Of a DNA stretch of 64,000 nucleotides, positions 41,621 to 50,431 are shown piece by piece. The position numbers and the translations under genes were made by a program. A model generated the notes under the pieces. The model saw only the letters and a list, made by a program, of their open reading frames with translations, had not been told where the DNA came from and ran no database searches. The DNA is from an uncultured Pelagibacteraceae bacterium (GTDB lineage: Bacteria; Pseudomonadota; Alphaproteobacteria; Pelagibacterales; Pelagibacteraceae), in the NCBI GenBank assembly GCA_902572475.1, contig CACGGB010000002.1, positions 1 through 64,000 on the forward strand. The letters run 5' to 3'. Each line of letters begins with the position of its first letter. Positions within the stretch are counted from its first letter, which is position 1.

Positions 41621-41818
41621 CTAATTATTTAAAGATGCTGTGATAGGTTCTTTATTTTTATTAGCTCTTTTTTCAGCGATTTTTTTCTCGATACTAGCTA
41701 TCTTTAGATCAATCTTTGATAGTTTTTTTTGTTTAGTGCTTATCTTATTTTTAAGCTTATCGATTGATTTTAGTATTTTTTTCTTTTTCTTTTCGTTTTT
41801 TTTTAACTTTTTTTTCAT
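41621..41818 (-). CDS. 65-residue lysine-rich coiled-coil small protein
   Basis: A very basic small protein, about 40 percent Lys, with heptad-like hydrophobic spacing (ILKSIDKLKNKIS, LSKIDLKIASIEKKIAEK) that suggests a coiled coil over residues 13-52. GGAGG lies 6 nt before the ATG, a strong ribosome site for this genome, which argues that it is translated. It shares a terminator with ugpQ. Function unknown; binding to nucleic acids is possible. Confidence 0.6.
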   Translation of the reverse strand: MKKKLKKNEKKKKKILKSIDKLKNKISTKQKKLSKIDLKIASIEKKIAEKRANKNKEPITASLNN

Positions 41819-41920
41819 ATTGTTCCTCCAAAAAAGAAAAATCTAAAATAATCTAAAAAATTTTTCAAATGAAATTAAGAAAAATCTTTTAAACTAAAAG
41901 TTGAAAAAATTTAGAAAATC

Positions 41921-42817
41921 CTACGGAACTAATAAATTTATAAATCTGTCTGTTTTTTGGATCTCAAGACTGTTTACGTAACCACAATTTTCACCATCAA
42001 CCTGTGATAGAACTTTATTGTTTACACCATTTATTTTTAATCTGTTCAATTCTTTTTTAATTACACTTTTTGCAGGAGTTAAGTCGCCTTTGGTTAAAAT
42101 TAACCAAACATAATAAAGTAATTTTATTCTGGTCAGGTCTTTAAATATGTAAGCTACTATCCTGTTTTCAAATATATTGGTATCATTTGTTATAGAATGG
42201 GGACCAGCATAGTATTTTGAATTAGTACATAAAATCCAATCAGCCATAATTTTTTCATTATCTACCTCAACCTCCATTTTATTATTTTTTAAAAATAAAA
42301 AATGCTGAAAACCTTTTAAAGCGAAAATTACTTTTCCAAGATACTTTTTAATATTAGTATTTATGGACTCAACAATTCGAGAGTCAAAACCTACACCAGC
42401 CATCAAGAAAAAGTACTTATCATTTATTTTTGCTAATGAAATTTTCTTATGATTATCTGATACTAGGACGTTGTAAATCTCCTCCGCCTTTTTCTTAATT
42501 TGAGTTTCTATTTGTAAAATATTTGCAGTGCCAGCAGGTATGTATCCAACTAATTTGTCTTTTAGATTATCACTTTTAAACATTTCATTAATACCAAAAC
42601 ATACGCTCCCGTCACCGCCAGCAAATACTAACCGATCAAATTTTTTATTAGACAATTCTTTAAATACATTCCTTGCATGATCTTCGCTTTCAGTTTTAAA
42701 AAGATCTACAATATGATTTTTTTCTAAAAGATTAATGACCTTGTTAATTAATTTAAGTTTTCTACCACCTGCTGCATTTGCGTTAAATATCACCGCAAAA
42801 TTCAATTTTTTATTCAT
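41921..42817 (-). CDS. Diacylglycerol kinase-family lipid kinase
   Basis: A 298-residue DAGK-catalytic-domain protein (DgkB/YegS group). VIFNANAAGG at the N-terminus, the nucleotide motif FAGGDGSVC near 64, IPAGTANILQ near 92 and the C-terminal DGE segment (QVDGENCG near 276) are conserved. These enzymes phosphorylate diacylglycerol to phosphatidate or act on related lipids. Divergent from the plcP-like gene with only 64 bp between starts. A Pho-box-like element lies two bases above its start codon, which may let PhoB repress it. Confidence 0.85.
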   Translation of the reverse strand: MNKKLNFAVIFNANAAGGRKLKLINKVINLLEKNHIVDLFKTESEDHARNVFKELSNKKFDRLVFAGGDGSVCFGINEMFKSDNLKDKLVGYIPAGTANILQIETQIKKKAEEIYNVLVSDNHKKISLAKINDKYFFLMAGVGFDSRIVESINTNIKKYLGKVIFALKGFQHFLFLKNNKMEVEVDNEKIMADWILCTNSKYYAGPHSITNDTNIFENRIVAYIFKDLTRIKLLYYVWLILTKGDLTPAKSVIKKELNRLKINGVNNKVLSQVDGENCGYVNSLEIQKTDRFINLLVP

Positions 42818-42818
42818 A

Positions 42819-42836
42819 TTTTAACAATTCTGTAAC
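42819..42836 (+). promoter_or_regulatory. Pho-box-like element ahead of plcP-agt
   Basis: TTTTAAC-AATT-CTGTAAC, two 7-mers at 11-bp spacing resembling the PhoB direct repeat. The second half is followed by ATAT, exactly as in the pstS box at 46641. A -10-like TATGAT lies at 42842-42847, the spacing expected for a PhoB-activated promoter reading right. Confidence 0.55.
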
Positions 42837-42881
42837 ATATTTATGATTCTACTTTTACTAGAGATTCGTTTTATAAAAAAT

Positions 42882-43697
42882 ATGGAAACAATTCAAACTA
42901 AATCTAAGGGAAAGATTTTAAATTACAAAAGCATCTTTATTTCCGACTTGCACCTTGGGCATAGAAAAAGTGCAGCAAACAAATTATTAGAATTTTACAA
43001 ACATTCAAGGTCAGAGAATTTATACCTTGTTGGTGATATCATTGATGTTTGGGCTTTAAAAACAAAATTTTACTGGCCTCAAGAACATAATGATGTGATT
43101 CAAAAAACATTAAGAAAAGCAAGACATGGAACAAAAGTAAAATATATTGTTGGAAATCATGATGATGTCTTCAGAAAATTTTTACCATTACATTTTGGCG
43201 ATATTGAAGTTGTAAATAAAGCCATACATGTAAGCTCAGATAATAAAAAGTATATTGTTGTTCATGGTGATGCCTGGGATGGAGTCATGAAATATGCTCC
43301 ATGGTTATCAAAAGTAGGAGCTGTCGCTTATAGTTTTTTACTTGAGTTTAATGTTGTTATCAATGTTTTTAGAAGATTATTTAAAAAGGGTAATTGGTCT
43401 TTAGCAAAATATTTAAAACACAAAGTAAAGAACGCTGTAAAATATATAGGTGATTATGAAAAAACTTTAGCAATTTATGCTAAAAGAAAAAATGTTGATG
43501 GCATAATTTGCGGCCATATTCATCATTCTGCCGATCAAGTCTTAGATGGTGTGAGATATTTAAATTGTGGTGATTGGGTAGAAGGTGCAACTTTCTTAGT
43601 AGAACATTTTGATGGTCGCATGGAAGTTATTGACTGGGACAAAATCAGAGGTGATGTTGTTGATTACGAGCCGTATCTAAAAGTAGTAAATAAATAA
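42882..43697 (+). CDS. plcP: PlcP-like metallophosphoesterase (phospholipase C type, LpxH superfamily)
   Basis: A 271-residue calcineurin-like phosphoesterase. Metal-binding motifs in order: SDLHLGHR near 22, GDIIDVW near 50, GNHDDV near 88, VHGDAWD near 126 and GHIHHSAD near 212. UDP-diacylglucosamine hydrolase relatives include PlcP of Sinorhizobium meliloti, which cleaves phospholipid head groups to diacylglycerol under phosphate starvation. The adjoining glycosyltransferase and Pho regulon genes favour that role, with LpxH activity as the alternative. The frame is open from ATG 42843, but 42882 fits the family and the predicted promoter better. Confidence 0.82.
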   Translation: METIQTKSKGKILNYKSIFISDLHLGHRKSAANKLLEFYKHSRSENLYLVGDIIDVWALKTKFYWPQEHNDVIQKTLRKARHGTKVKYIVGNHDDVFRKFLPLHFGDIEVVNKAIHVSSDNKKYIVVHGDAWDGVMKYAPWLSKVGAVAYSFLLEFNVVINVFRRLFKKGNWSLAKYLKHKVKNAVKYIGDYEKTLAIYAKRKNVDGIICGHIHHSADQVLDGVRYLNCGDWVEGATFLVEHFDGRMEVIDWDKIRGDVVDYEPYLKVVNK

Positions 43698-44705
43698 ATG
43701 AAGATTTTAATCGTTACTGATGCCTGGTATCCGCAAGTGAACGGTGTTTGTAGAACTTTAAAAAATCTTGGCGATGAATTAAAAAAAATTGGACATCAGG
43801 TTGAATATATTGAACCTAATCAATTTTTTACTGTGCCAATGCCAAAATATAATGAAATAAAACTTTCTATTAATGTTTGGCCTAGAGTAGGCAGATTAAT
43901 TTCTAAAGCTGATGCTGACATAATTCACATAGCTACAGAAGGTCCGATAGGAATATTTGCAAAAAGATATTGTGTAAAAAGTAAGCTTAAGTTTACCACG
44001 TCTTACCATACTCAATTTGATAAATATTTGAAGCTATACTATCCTTATTTGCCAATTAAGCTTGCTCAAAAGTTCCTTAAAGGATTTCACTCAAAGGCGG
44101 AAAAAATTTTAGTAACAACTCAGTCGATGAAAGATGAACTTCAAGAAATTGGTTTTGAAAAGGATAAGATGGTTGTTTGGACTAGAGGAGCAAACCACGG
44201 GGCATTTCAAAAGCCTAAAAAGATTAATTTAGAGTATAAAAGACCAATTTATCTTTATGTGGGAAGAGTATCTATTGAAAAGAATATAAGAGCATTTCTG
44301 GATTTAGATTTAGAAGGTACGAAATTAGTTGTCGGTAAAGGACCTGATTTAGATAAACTAAAAAAAGAATATCCTGAAGCGATATTTAAAGGAGAGAGAA
44401 CAAATGGTGAGCTTGCAAGTTACTTTGCTTCTTCTGATGTTTTTGTTTTCCCGAGCAAAACAGATACTTTTGGAATTGTAATTATAGAAGCTTTAAAATG
44501 TGGATTGCCAGTAGCAGCGTACCCTGTTGCTGGACCAAAAGATATTTTTAACGGCACAAATATTGGCTCGTTAAACAACGATCTTAAAAAAGCAGCACTT
44601 GAAGCTCTTAAGTCAGATAGAAGCGCTTGCATTGAGCATGCAAAAAAATATACCTGGGAAAATTGCGCAAAAATCTTTTTAAATAGTGCGGTATCAAACC
44701 GCTAA
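43698..44705 (+). CDS. GT4 glycosyltransferase, Agt/SqdX-like glycolipid synthase
   Basis: A 335-residue GT-B family 4 glycosyltransferase. VTDAWYPQVNGVCRTLKNL at the N-terminus, SYHTQFDKYLKLYYP near 95, YVGRVSIEKN near 192 and the E-x7-E motif in SKTDTFGIVIIEALKCGLPV near 254 are typical of enzymes that glycosylate diacylglycerol. It begins right after the plcP stop, so both are made together. It probably converts the released diacylglycerol to glucosyl- or glucuronosyl-diacylglycerol, saving phosphate. Sugar donor not determinable. Confidence 0.83.
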   Translation: MKILIVTDAWYPQVNGVCRTLKNLGDELKKIGHQVEYIEPNQFFTVPMPKYNEIKLSINVWPRVGRLISKADADIIHIATEGPIGIFAKRYCVKSKLKFTTSYHTQFDKYLKLYYPYLPIKLAQKFLKGFHSKAEKILVTTQSMKDELQEIGFEKDKMVVWTRGANHGAFQKPKKINLEYKRPIYLYVGRVSIEKNIRAFLDLDLEGTKLVVGKGPDLDKLKKEYPEAIFKGERTNGELASYFASSDVFVFPSKTDTFGIVIIEALKCGLPVAAYPVAGPKDIFNGTNIGSLNNDLKKAALEALKSDRSACIEHAKKYTWENCAKIFLNSAVSNR

Positions 44706-44712
44706 AAAATAT

Positions 44713-44741
44713 TTCTTTAGTCTATATCTTTAAAGTATAAT
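44713..44741 (+). promoter_or_regulatory. Candidate phoR promoter with almost no leader
   Basis: A perfect -10 TATAAT (44736-44741) lies 6 nt before the phoR ATG at 44748, with TTCTTT (weak -35) 17 bp upstream. If used, the mRNA would be leaderless. Confidence 0.35.
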
Positions 44742-44747
44742 CAAATC

Positions 44748-45944
44748 ATGGAATTATTATTTTACTCTCTTGCTGGAATAATTGTGATCGTAGTAATTGT
44801 AGTATCTAGAAAATCAATTGTAGCAGGTATGGAGGCAAGATCCGATATTAAGAGAGAGAACAAACCAAGTAATAATGAAGAGGGAATAGAAGACATCACC
44901 AATGAAAATATTGAAAAAACTAATGAGCAAGTAAAGATTATAAATCAAATCGATGATCTAATTTTAATTGTAGATAAATTTAAAAATATCAAATTTTTTA
45001 ATAGTAGTGCAAAAAAAAAATTTGGAGAAAATAATTTAAATAAGCACGTGGCTACTTTATTGAGAGTTCCTGATTTACTCCAAAATATTGATTTAGTGCT
45101 TTTAAAAAAAGAGACAATTACTATGGATTTAGAATTATCCTCTCCCTCATTTCAGTTCTTTAAAGTTCATCTATTCTCTGGACCGACCTCATATGTCGAT
45201 GATCCTGACTCAGTTGTTTTATTTCTAAAAGATTTAACTGATATTATAAAAGCGCAAAGGTTCAAATCTGATTTTGTAGCCAATGTAAGCCATGAACTTA
45301 AAACGCCTTTAGTTTCTATTAAAGGATTTCTAGAAACTATAAGCGGACATGCGAAAGATGATTTAGAAGCACAAAAAAAATTCATACCGATAATGCTTGA
45401 GCAAGCTGATAGGATGGAAAGCTTAATTAAAGATTTACTTTCATTAAGTAGAATTGAGTTAGAGGAACATATACAGCCTCAAGATAAAGTAAATTTAAAA
45501 GAAATTTTAAGTAACGTTGAAGACATCCATCAAAAAAATTTAAAATCTTTTGAATTTAAAAATAATATAAAAGATGATTTCTTTATTAAAGGCGATCATG
45601 AAAAATTAATTGAAGTTTTTTCAAATATTATTGATAACAGTATAAAATATTCAGAAAAAAATAAAAAGATCGAAGTTAATTGTGGGCAAGGTAACGGAAA
45701 AGTAATAGGAGACTCTTATACCGTGTCCATTAAAGATAATGGTATTGGAATTCCAACTGAACAACTTCCGAGAATTACAGAAAGATTCTTTAGAGTTGAT
45801 GCAGCTAAAAGTAAAAAAGTTGGTGGCACTGGACTTGGAATGGCGATCGTGAAGCACATTGTTAATCAGCATAGAGGTGAGTTAGAAATAAAAAGTGAGA
45901 CTCAAAGGGGCACCGAAATAAAGGTTCACTTTTCTAAATTTTAG
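44748..45944 (+). CDS. phoR: Phosphate regulon sensor histidine kinase
   Basis: A 398-residue kinase. One N-terminal membrane segment (residues about 3-22) precedes a charged linker, a PAS-like domain (about 60-165), the HisKA helix with the phosphoacceptor His in VSHELKTPL near 184 and an HATPase domain with DNSIKYSEKNKK, DNGIGIP and GTGLGMAIVKHIV boxes. It senses phosphate through PstSCAB-PhoU and phosphorylates PhoB, which is encoded downstream after the pst genes rather than beside phoR. Confidence 0.92.
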   Translation: MELLFYSLAGIIVIVVIVVSRKSIVAGMEARSDIKRENKPSNNEEGIEDITNENIEKTNEQVKIINQIDDLILIVDKFKNIKFFNSSAKKKFGENNLNKHVATLLRVPDLLQNIDLVLLKKETITMDLELSSPSFQFFKVHLFSGPTSYVDDPDSVVLFLKDLTDIIKAQRFKSDFVANVSHELKTPLVSIKGFLETISGHAKDDLEAQKKFIPIMLEQADRMESLIKDLLSLSRIELEEHIQPQDKVNLKEILSNVEDIHQKNLKSFEFKNNIKDDFFIKGDHEKLIEVFSNIIDNSIKYSEKNKKIEVNCGQGNGKVIGDSYTVSIKDNGIGIPTEQLPRITERFFRVDAAKSKKVGGTGLGMAIVKHIVNQHRGELEIKSETQRGTEIKVHFSKF

Positions 45945-46007
45945 CAAATATCACAATTTTATTAAATTATGTCTTGAGATAAACGGCAAAATAGTTAAAG
46001 TTTTAGT

Positions 46008-46619
46008 ATGACTAGATTAATGAATTATATAAGTCTGGTTTTATTAACTTTAATTTTTACAACTGTTAAGGCAGATGTAAACTTAATTGAGAAAACTTTA
46101 CGTTCTCAACCTCTTACAGTTTTTGATCTTGGACTTTTAAGACTTAAAAACGATCTTAGGCAAGCTAAAAACGATTTAGTTCTTGAAGTAGATAATAAAA
46201 ATGTATCTACAATTTATACTGAAGCTATATTTTCTAGAAGAGACGATGGAATTCAATTAATTGTGTCAGCACCGATGAGCACTCATTTAAATGCTAACTC
46301 GTACATGGTGGACTCAATTAAATGTAGAAAAATTTTTGAAAAAGTTAAAAATAATCTTTTAAAAGGACAAAACGAGAGCAATATGATTCACTCAAAAGCT
46401 GCATCTTATTTAAGTGAAGTATTCACCGCTCCAACACAATGGAATGCTTGGAGATATGATAAAAGTTTTACACAAAAATTAGTTAACTTTGTGCAACTAG
46501 AAGTTACATTAAAGCCAACTCAATCCTACGCAGTTAAAAATAAAGTAAGACCTTTTAGTTGCGGAGGGTCTTTAGCCTCTGATTATCAACAAATCGAGAT
46601 AACTAGAAAGTTCAACTAA
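46008..46619 (+). CDS. Secreted protein of unknown function in the pho/pst cluster
   Basis: A 203-residue protein with a signal peptide (residues 1-22, cleavage after VKA). The mature part has two Cys residues (about 107 and 186) that could form a disulfide, and conserved-looking WNAWRYDKSFT near 146. No family recognised. It lies between phoR and pstS, 64 bp and 107 bp away. A periplasmic protein in this place may act in phosphate sensing or scavenging, but nothing in the sequence shows activity. Confidence 0.7.
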   Translation: MTRLMNYISLVLLTLIFTTVKADVNLIEKTLRSQPLTVFDLGLLRLKNDLRQAKNDLVLEVDNKNVSTIYTEAIFSRRDDGIQLIVSAPMSTHLNANSYMVDSIKCRKIFEKVKNNLLKGQNESNMIHSKAASYLSEVFTAPTQWNAWRYDKSFTQKLVNFVQLEVTLKPTQSYAVKNKVRPFSCGGSLASDYQQIEITRKFN

Positions 46620-46640
46620 AAAGTTATCATTTTAATAAAT

Positions 46641-46658
46641 TTGTAACATATCTGTAAT
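46641..46658 (+). promoter_or_regulatory. Pho box of the pst operon
   Basis: TTGTAAC-ATAT-CTGTAAT, two 7-mers at exactly 11-bp period as in the PhoB binding site (CTGTNAN repeats). It is 69 bp ahead of pstS, the classic PhoB target. Confidence 0.75.
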
Positions 46659-46678
46659 AATTAAGAGTCCTCTTAATT
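46659..46678 (+). other. Inverted repeat next to the pst Pho box
   Basis: AATTAAGAG-tc-CTCTTAATT, a perfect 9-bp inverted repeat directly abutting the Pho box, in the region expected for the -10 box and transcription start. It may be an operator or a leader hairpin. Confidence 0.5.
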
Positions 46679-46726
46679 TTATGAATCCAATGTTTGTTAA
46701 TTAATTAATAAATGAAAGGATAAACA

Positions 46727-47731
46727 ATGAAAAAACTATCAATCGCTTTAGCTTCATTAGTTGCAATGTTAGTTGTAACTTCTGCTCAAGCTAGAGATCA
46801 GATTAAAATCGTAGGTTCTTCAACTGTATTCCCTTATGCAACAATCGTTGCTGAAAGATTTGGTTCGTCTGGTAAATTTAAAACACCAGTAATCGAGTCA
46901 ACAGGAACAGGTGGTGGAGCTAAATTATTCTGTGCTGGAGTTGGTACAGAGCACCCAGACATAACAAATGCATCTAGAGCTATGAAGGCTAAAGAGTATG
47001 CGCTATGTCAAAAAAATGGTGTTGAAGAAATCGTAGAGATTACAGTTGGTAACGACGGAATAACGTTAGCTTATTCTAAAGATGCTAAACCAGTAAACTT
47101 TACAAAAAAACAATTATGGGCAGCATTAGCAAAAGAGGTTGCTAAAGATGGTGCGTTAGTACCAAATCCATATAAAAATTGGAGTGATATCGACCCATCA
47201 TTACCAAACTACCCTATCAAAGTTATGGTGCCTCCAGGAACATCAGGAACAAGAGATGCTTGGAATTCATTAGTAATGAAAAAAGGTATCGATGATGCTT
47301 CCAAAAAAGCTGGCGCTAAATATAAAGCGTTAAGAGAAGATGGTGCGGTAATTGAAGTTGGTGAGAACGACTCACTTATTATTCAAAAATTAGCTGCGGA
47401 CAAAGAAATGTTCGGTTTCTTTGGTTTCAGTTATTTCTTAGCTGCAAAAGATAAATTGCAAGCTGCAAGCATTGAAGGTGGTCAACCAAGTCTATCTTCG
47501 ATTCAAGATTACAGTTACGCAGTTGCAAGACCTTTATTCTTCTATGTGAAAAAAGCTCACGTGGGCGTTGTACCTGGCTTACATGAATTCGTAAAAGAGT
47601 TCACAAGTAAAAAAGCTATGGGTAATAAAGGTTATTTAACTGATATCGGGCTAGTACCTCTAGATGGCAAGTTATACAAAACATCTAGAACTAACGCTAC
47701 GAAGTTAGTTAACATGCCTGCTAAGAAGTAG
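46727..47731 (+). CDS. pstS: Phosphate ABC transporter, periplasmic phosphate-binding protein
   Basis: A 334-residue binding protein. Signal peptide residues 1-22 (cleavage after SAQA), then IKIVGSSTVFPYA, the phosphate-contact loop of the alphaproteobacterial PstS type. GTGGGAKLFCAG near 61 and PPGTSGTRDAWNSL near 166 complete the site. It delivers phosphate to PstCA with high affinity. AAAGGA precedes the ATG by 7 nt. A strong hairpin after the gene should raise pstS mRNA above the rest of the operon. Confidence 0.95.
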   Translation: MKKLSIALASLVAMLVVTSAQARDQIKIVGSSTVFPYATIVAERFGSSGKFKTPVIESTGTGGGAKLFCAGVGTEHPDITNASRAMKAKEYALCQKNGVEEIVEITVGNDGITLAYSKDAKPVNFTKKQLWAALAKEVAKDGALVPNPYKNWSDIDPSLPNYPIKVMVPPGTSGTRDAWNSLVMKKGIDDASKKAGAKYKALREDGAVIEVGENDSLIIQKLAADKEMFGFFGFSYFLAAKDKLQAASIEGGQPSLSSIQDYSYAVARPLFFYVKKAHVGVVPGLHEFVKEFTSKKAMGNKGYLTDIGLVPLDGKLYKTSRTNATKLVNMPAKK

Positions 47732-47746
47732 TAGTATCAATTAAAC

Positions 47747-47773
47747 AAAAAGGGGGTATTTTACCCCCTTTTT
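47747..47773 (+). terminator. Attenuating terminator between pstS and pstC
   Basis: AAAAAGGGGGTA-ttt-TACCCCCTTTTT, a 12-bp perfect stem whose 3' arm ends in a U-run. It sits in the 59-bp gap and probably terminates most transcripts after pstS. Confidence 0.85.
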
Positions 47774-47790
47774 ATCTCTGGAAGCTCAAT

Positions 47791-49167
47791 ATGAATTTAA
47801 TACTTGTAACTTTTATTATTCTCTTAGCTTTCACAAGTTATTATTTCGGTAGAAAAAAAGCTCTAGTTATTCAATCATCACAAAGACTTACGGCATTACC
47901 AAAATTTTATGGATATTATTTAGCTGCTTGGTGTGCTGCACCAGCATTAATAATTTTTGCTCTTTGGTCAGTTTTTGAACCATCAATAGTTAAAACATTT
48001 ATTTTACAAGATTACACTGATCAGAACTTAACTAAAAATGAGCTTCAGCTTATTTACACAAAGGTTAAAGCATTAGCCGCAGGAACTTACACGGGAAATA
48101 TTACTAATTTTCTAGATGAGTCTGCTAATAAGTACATTCAATTAAAAGGAATAGCTAACAGCGCTAAAGTAGCAATTATTTTAGCAATTTTAATTTTCTC
48201 TCTGAGTTTTGCGTATAGATCTGTTCAGAAAAATGATCGAATGAGAGAACCAGTAGAAATTTTTCTTAAATGGGTGTTATTTGTTGCATCATTAGGCGCA
48301 GTTTTAGTTACAATCGGAATAGTTTTTTCACTTTTATTCGAAGCGATTAGGTTTTTTCAAGCAGTAAAAATCTTTGACTTTATATTCGGAACTCATTGGT
48401 ATCCTGCTAAAACTTTTGTAAGAGATGGCCAACCAGATCCTGAATTAATGAAGGATGCTTTCGGAGCTGTGCCTTTATTTGCTGGAACTTTTTTTATTGC
48501 TTTTATTGCAATGTGTGTTGCCATCCCCATAGGTTTGCTGAGTGGGATATATCTATCTGAGTATGCTGGAAGAGGCGTAAGAAAATATGCGAAACCTATT
48601 ATTGAGATTTTAGCTGGTATTCCAACAGTGGTATATGGTTTTTTTGCAGCTTTAACCGTCGGTCCTTTTGTTAAAGAAATTGGTAACGCTATGGGTTTAC
48701 AAGTTTCAGCGGAGAGCGCTTTAGCTGCAGGAGCAGTTATGGGAGTAATGATAATTCCTTTTATTTCAAGTCTAAGCGATGACGTTATGACGGCAGTACC
48801 TCAAAATTTAAGAGATGGGAGTTACGCAATGGGCGCAACAAAATCTGAAACTGTAAAAAAAGTAATTTTTCCAGCAGCCCTACCTGGTATCGTAGGTTCG
48901 ATACTTTTAGCAGTATCGAGAGCGATAGGAGAAACAATGATTGTTGTAATGGCCTCAGGACTAGCGGCTAATCTTACAATGAATCCACTTGAGTCAACTT
49001 CTACCATTACAGCGCAAATTGTAGTAATTTTAATTGGAGACCAACAATTTGGAGATCCAAAAACTCAATCAGCTTTTGCATTAGGAATATCTTTATTTAT
49101 AGTAACTTTATTCTTAAATGTAATCGCTCTTTCAGTTGTTAAAAAATATAGGGAAAAATATGAATAG
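47791..49167 (+). CDS. pstC: Phosphate ABC transporter permease PstC
   Basis: A 458-residue permease, longer than E. coli PstC (319). The extra N-terminal ~150 residues carry membrane segments near 2-20, 40-62 and 122-145 with a periplasmic loop between, as in other Alphaproteobacteria. The permease core follows, with the PILEILAGIPTVVYGFFA-type block (IEILAGIPTVVYGFFA near 270) and the cytoplasmic coupling loop RDGSYAMGATKSETVKKVIFP near 341 (quoted in part). pstA starts inside its last codons. Confidence 0.92.
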   Translation: MNLILVTFIILLAFTSYYFGRKKALVIQSSQRLTALPKFYGYYLAAWCAAPALIIFALWSVFEPSIVKTFILQDYTDQNLTKNELQLIYTKVKALAAGTYTGNITNFLDESANKYIQLKGIANSAKVAIILAILIFSLSFAYRSVQKNDRMREPVEIFLKWVLFVASLGAVLVTIGIVFSLLFEAIRFFQAVKIFDFIFGTHWYPAKTFVRDGQPDPELMKDAFGAVPLFAGTFFIAFIAMCVAIPIGLLSGIYLSEYAGRGVRKYAKPIIEILAGIPTVVYGFFAALTVGPFVKEIGNAMGLQVSAESALAAGAVMGVMIIPFISSLSDDVMTAVPQNLRDGSYAMGATKSETVKKVIFPAALPGIVGSILLAVSRAIGETMIVVMASGLAANLTMNPLESTSTITAQIVVILIGDQQFGDPKTQSAFALGISLFIVTLFLNVIALSVVKKYREKYE

Positions 49168-50431
49168 TTTTAAGAAAAATTTATTAAAAAAAAGATATAA
49201 CGCTGAAAGAAGATTTCAATGGTATGGCAAAATAGCTATAGGATTAGCTTTAAGCTTTTTAGCAGTTTTTATGTTTCAGATATTTTCAAAAGGTTACTCA
49301 GCTTTCCAAAAAACTTGGATAGTAACAGAAGTTCATTATGATAAAGAATTACTTTTAATCGATGCAGAAAGCCCATCAAAAGATGATTTAGAAAATGCAG
49401 ACTATTATGATGTTGCTTACAAAGCTATGACCTCATTAGATCCTGGACTTCCTGAAGAAGAGGATCGTCAATTGATACAAATGGTTTCGTATAAATATGA
49501 GGCAGAGGTTAAAGATCTACTTTTAAAAAATCCAGACTATCTAGGTAAAATAGTGCCCATAAAATTAACAGCTTCTGATGATGTTGATCAAGTTCATAAG
49601 GGAAATTATCCAAGAGATATTCCTGAGGAGAATAGAAGAGTAAATGATTACCAGTTGCAGATTTACGATATGCTTAATGAAAGAGGAGATATTTTATCAG
49701 AGTTTAACATTAGTTTTTTTACAAGTCCTGATTCAAGAGAGGCAGAACTAGCAGGTATAGCTAGCTCGTTTATGGGAACAGTTTTTAGTATACTAGTATG
49801 TTTAGCGTTTTCATTTCCTGTTGCAGTGTTAGCTGCAATTTATCTCGAGGAATTCGCACCAAAAAATAAATTTACAGATTTTATAGAAGTAAACATTAAT
49901 AATTTAGCAGCTGTTCCATCGATAGTATTTGGTTTGCTAGGTCTTGGTGTTTTATTAGCAGTTTTTAATTTACCAAGATCGACACCACTTGTTGGAGGAA
50001 TTACTTTGTCTCTTATGACATTACCAACAATAATTATTGCTGCAAGAGCTTCTTTAAAAGCTGTTCCCCCAAGTATAAGAGAAGCTGCTTTAGCGATGGG
50101 TGCAAGTAATATGCAAACAACCATGCATCATACTGTGCCACTATCAATGCCTGGAACTTTATCTGGAACGATAATTGGCTTGGCTCAAGCTTTAGGGGAA
50201 ACAGCCCCTTTAATTTTAATAGGAATGGTTGCTTTTGTGAATACAATACCTGGTACGCCAGTTGATCCTGCTGCAAGTTTACCAGTTCAGATATATATAT
50301 GGTCAGAAAGTGCTGAGAGGGGTTTCGTTGAAAAAGTATCTGCATGTATTATGGTGCTTCTAGCTTTTTTAATTTTAATGAACTTGGCAGCTCAAATCGT
50401 TAGACACAAATTTGAAAAGAAATGGAGTTAA
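49160..50431 (+). CDS. pstA: Phosphate ABC transporter permease PstA (with large periplasmic insert)
   Basis: A 423-residue permease against 296 in E. coli. After the first membrane helix (about residues 24-44) comes a ~150-residue hydrophilic, presumably periplasmic region before the core permease helices, matching the DUF3333-type PstA of Alphaproteobacteria. NNLAAVPSIVFGLLGLG near 248 and the coupling loop REAALAMGASNMQTTMHHTVP near 308 (quoted in part) are typical. The frame is open from 49136, but the ATG at 49160, overlapping the pstC end by 8 bp, is the better start. Confidence 0.91.
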   Translation: MNSFKKNLLKKRYNAERRFQWYGKIAIGLALSFLAVFMFQIFSKGYSAFQKTWIVTEVHYDKELLLIDAESPSKDDLENADYYDVAYKAMTSLDPGLPEEEDRQLIQMVSYKYEAEVKDLLLKNPDYLGKIVPIKLTASDDVDQVHKGNYPRDIPEENRRVNDYQLQIYDMLNERGDILSEFNISFFTSPDSREAELAGIASSFMGTVFSILVCLAFSFPVAVLAAIYLEEFAPKNKFTDFIEVNINNLAAVPSIVFGLLGLGVLLAVFNLPRSTPLVGGITLSLMTLPTIIIAARASLKAVPPSIREAALAMGASNMQTTMHHTVPLSMPGTLSGTIIGLAQALGETAPLILIGMVAFVNTIPGTPVDPAASLPVQIYIWSESAERGFVEKVSACIMVLLAFLILMNLAAQIVRHKFEKKWS

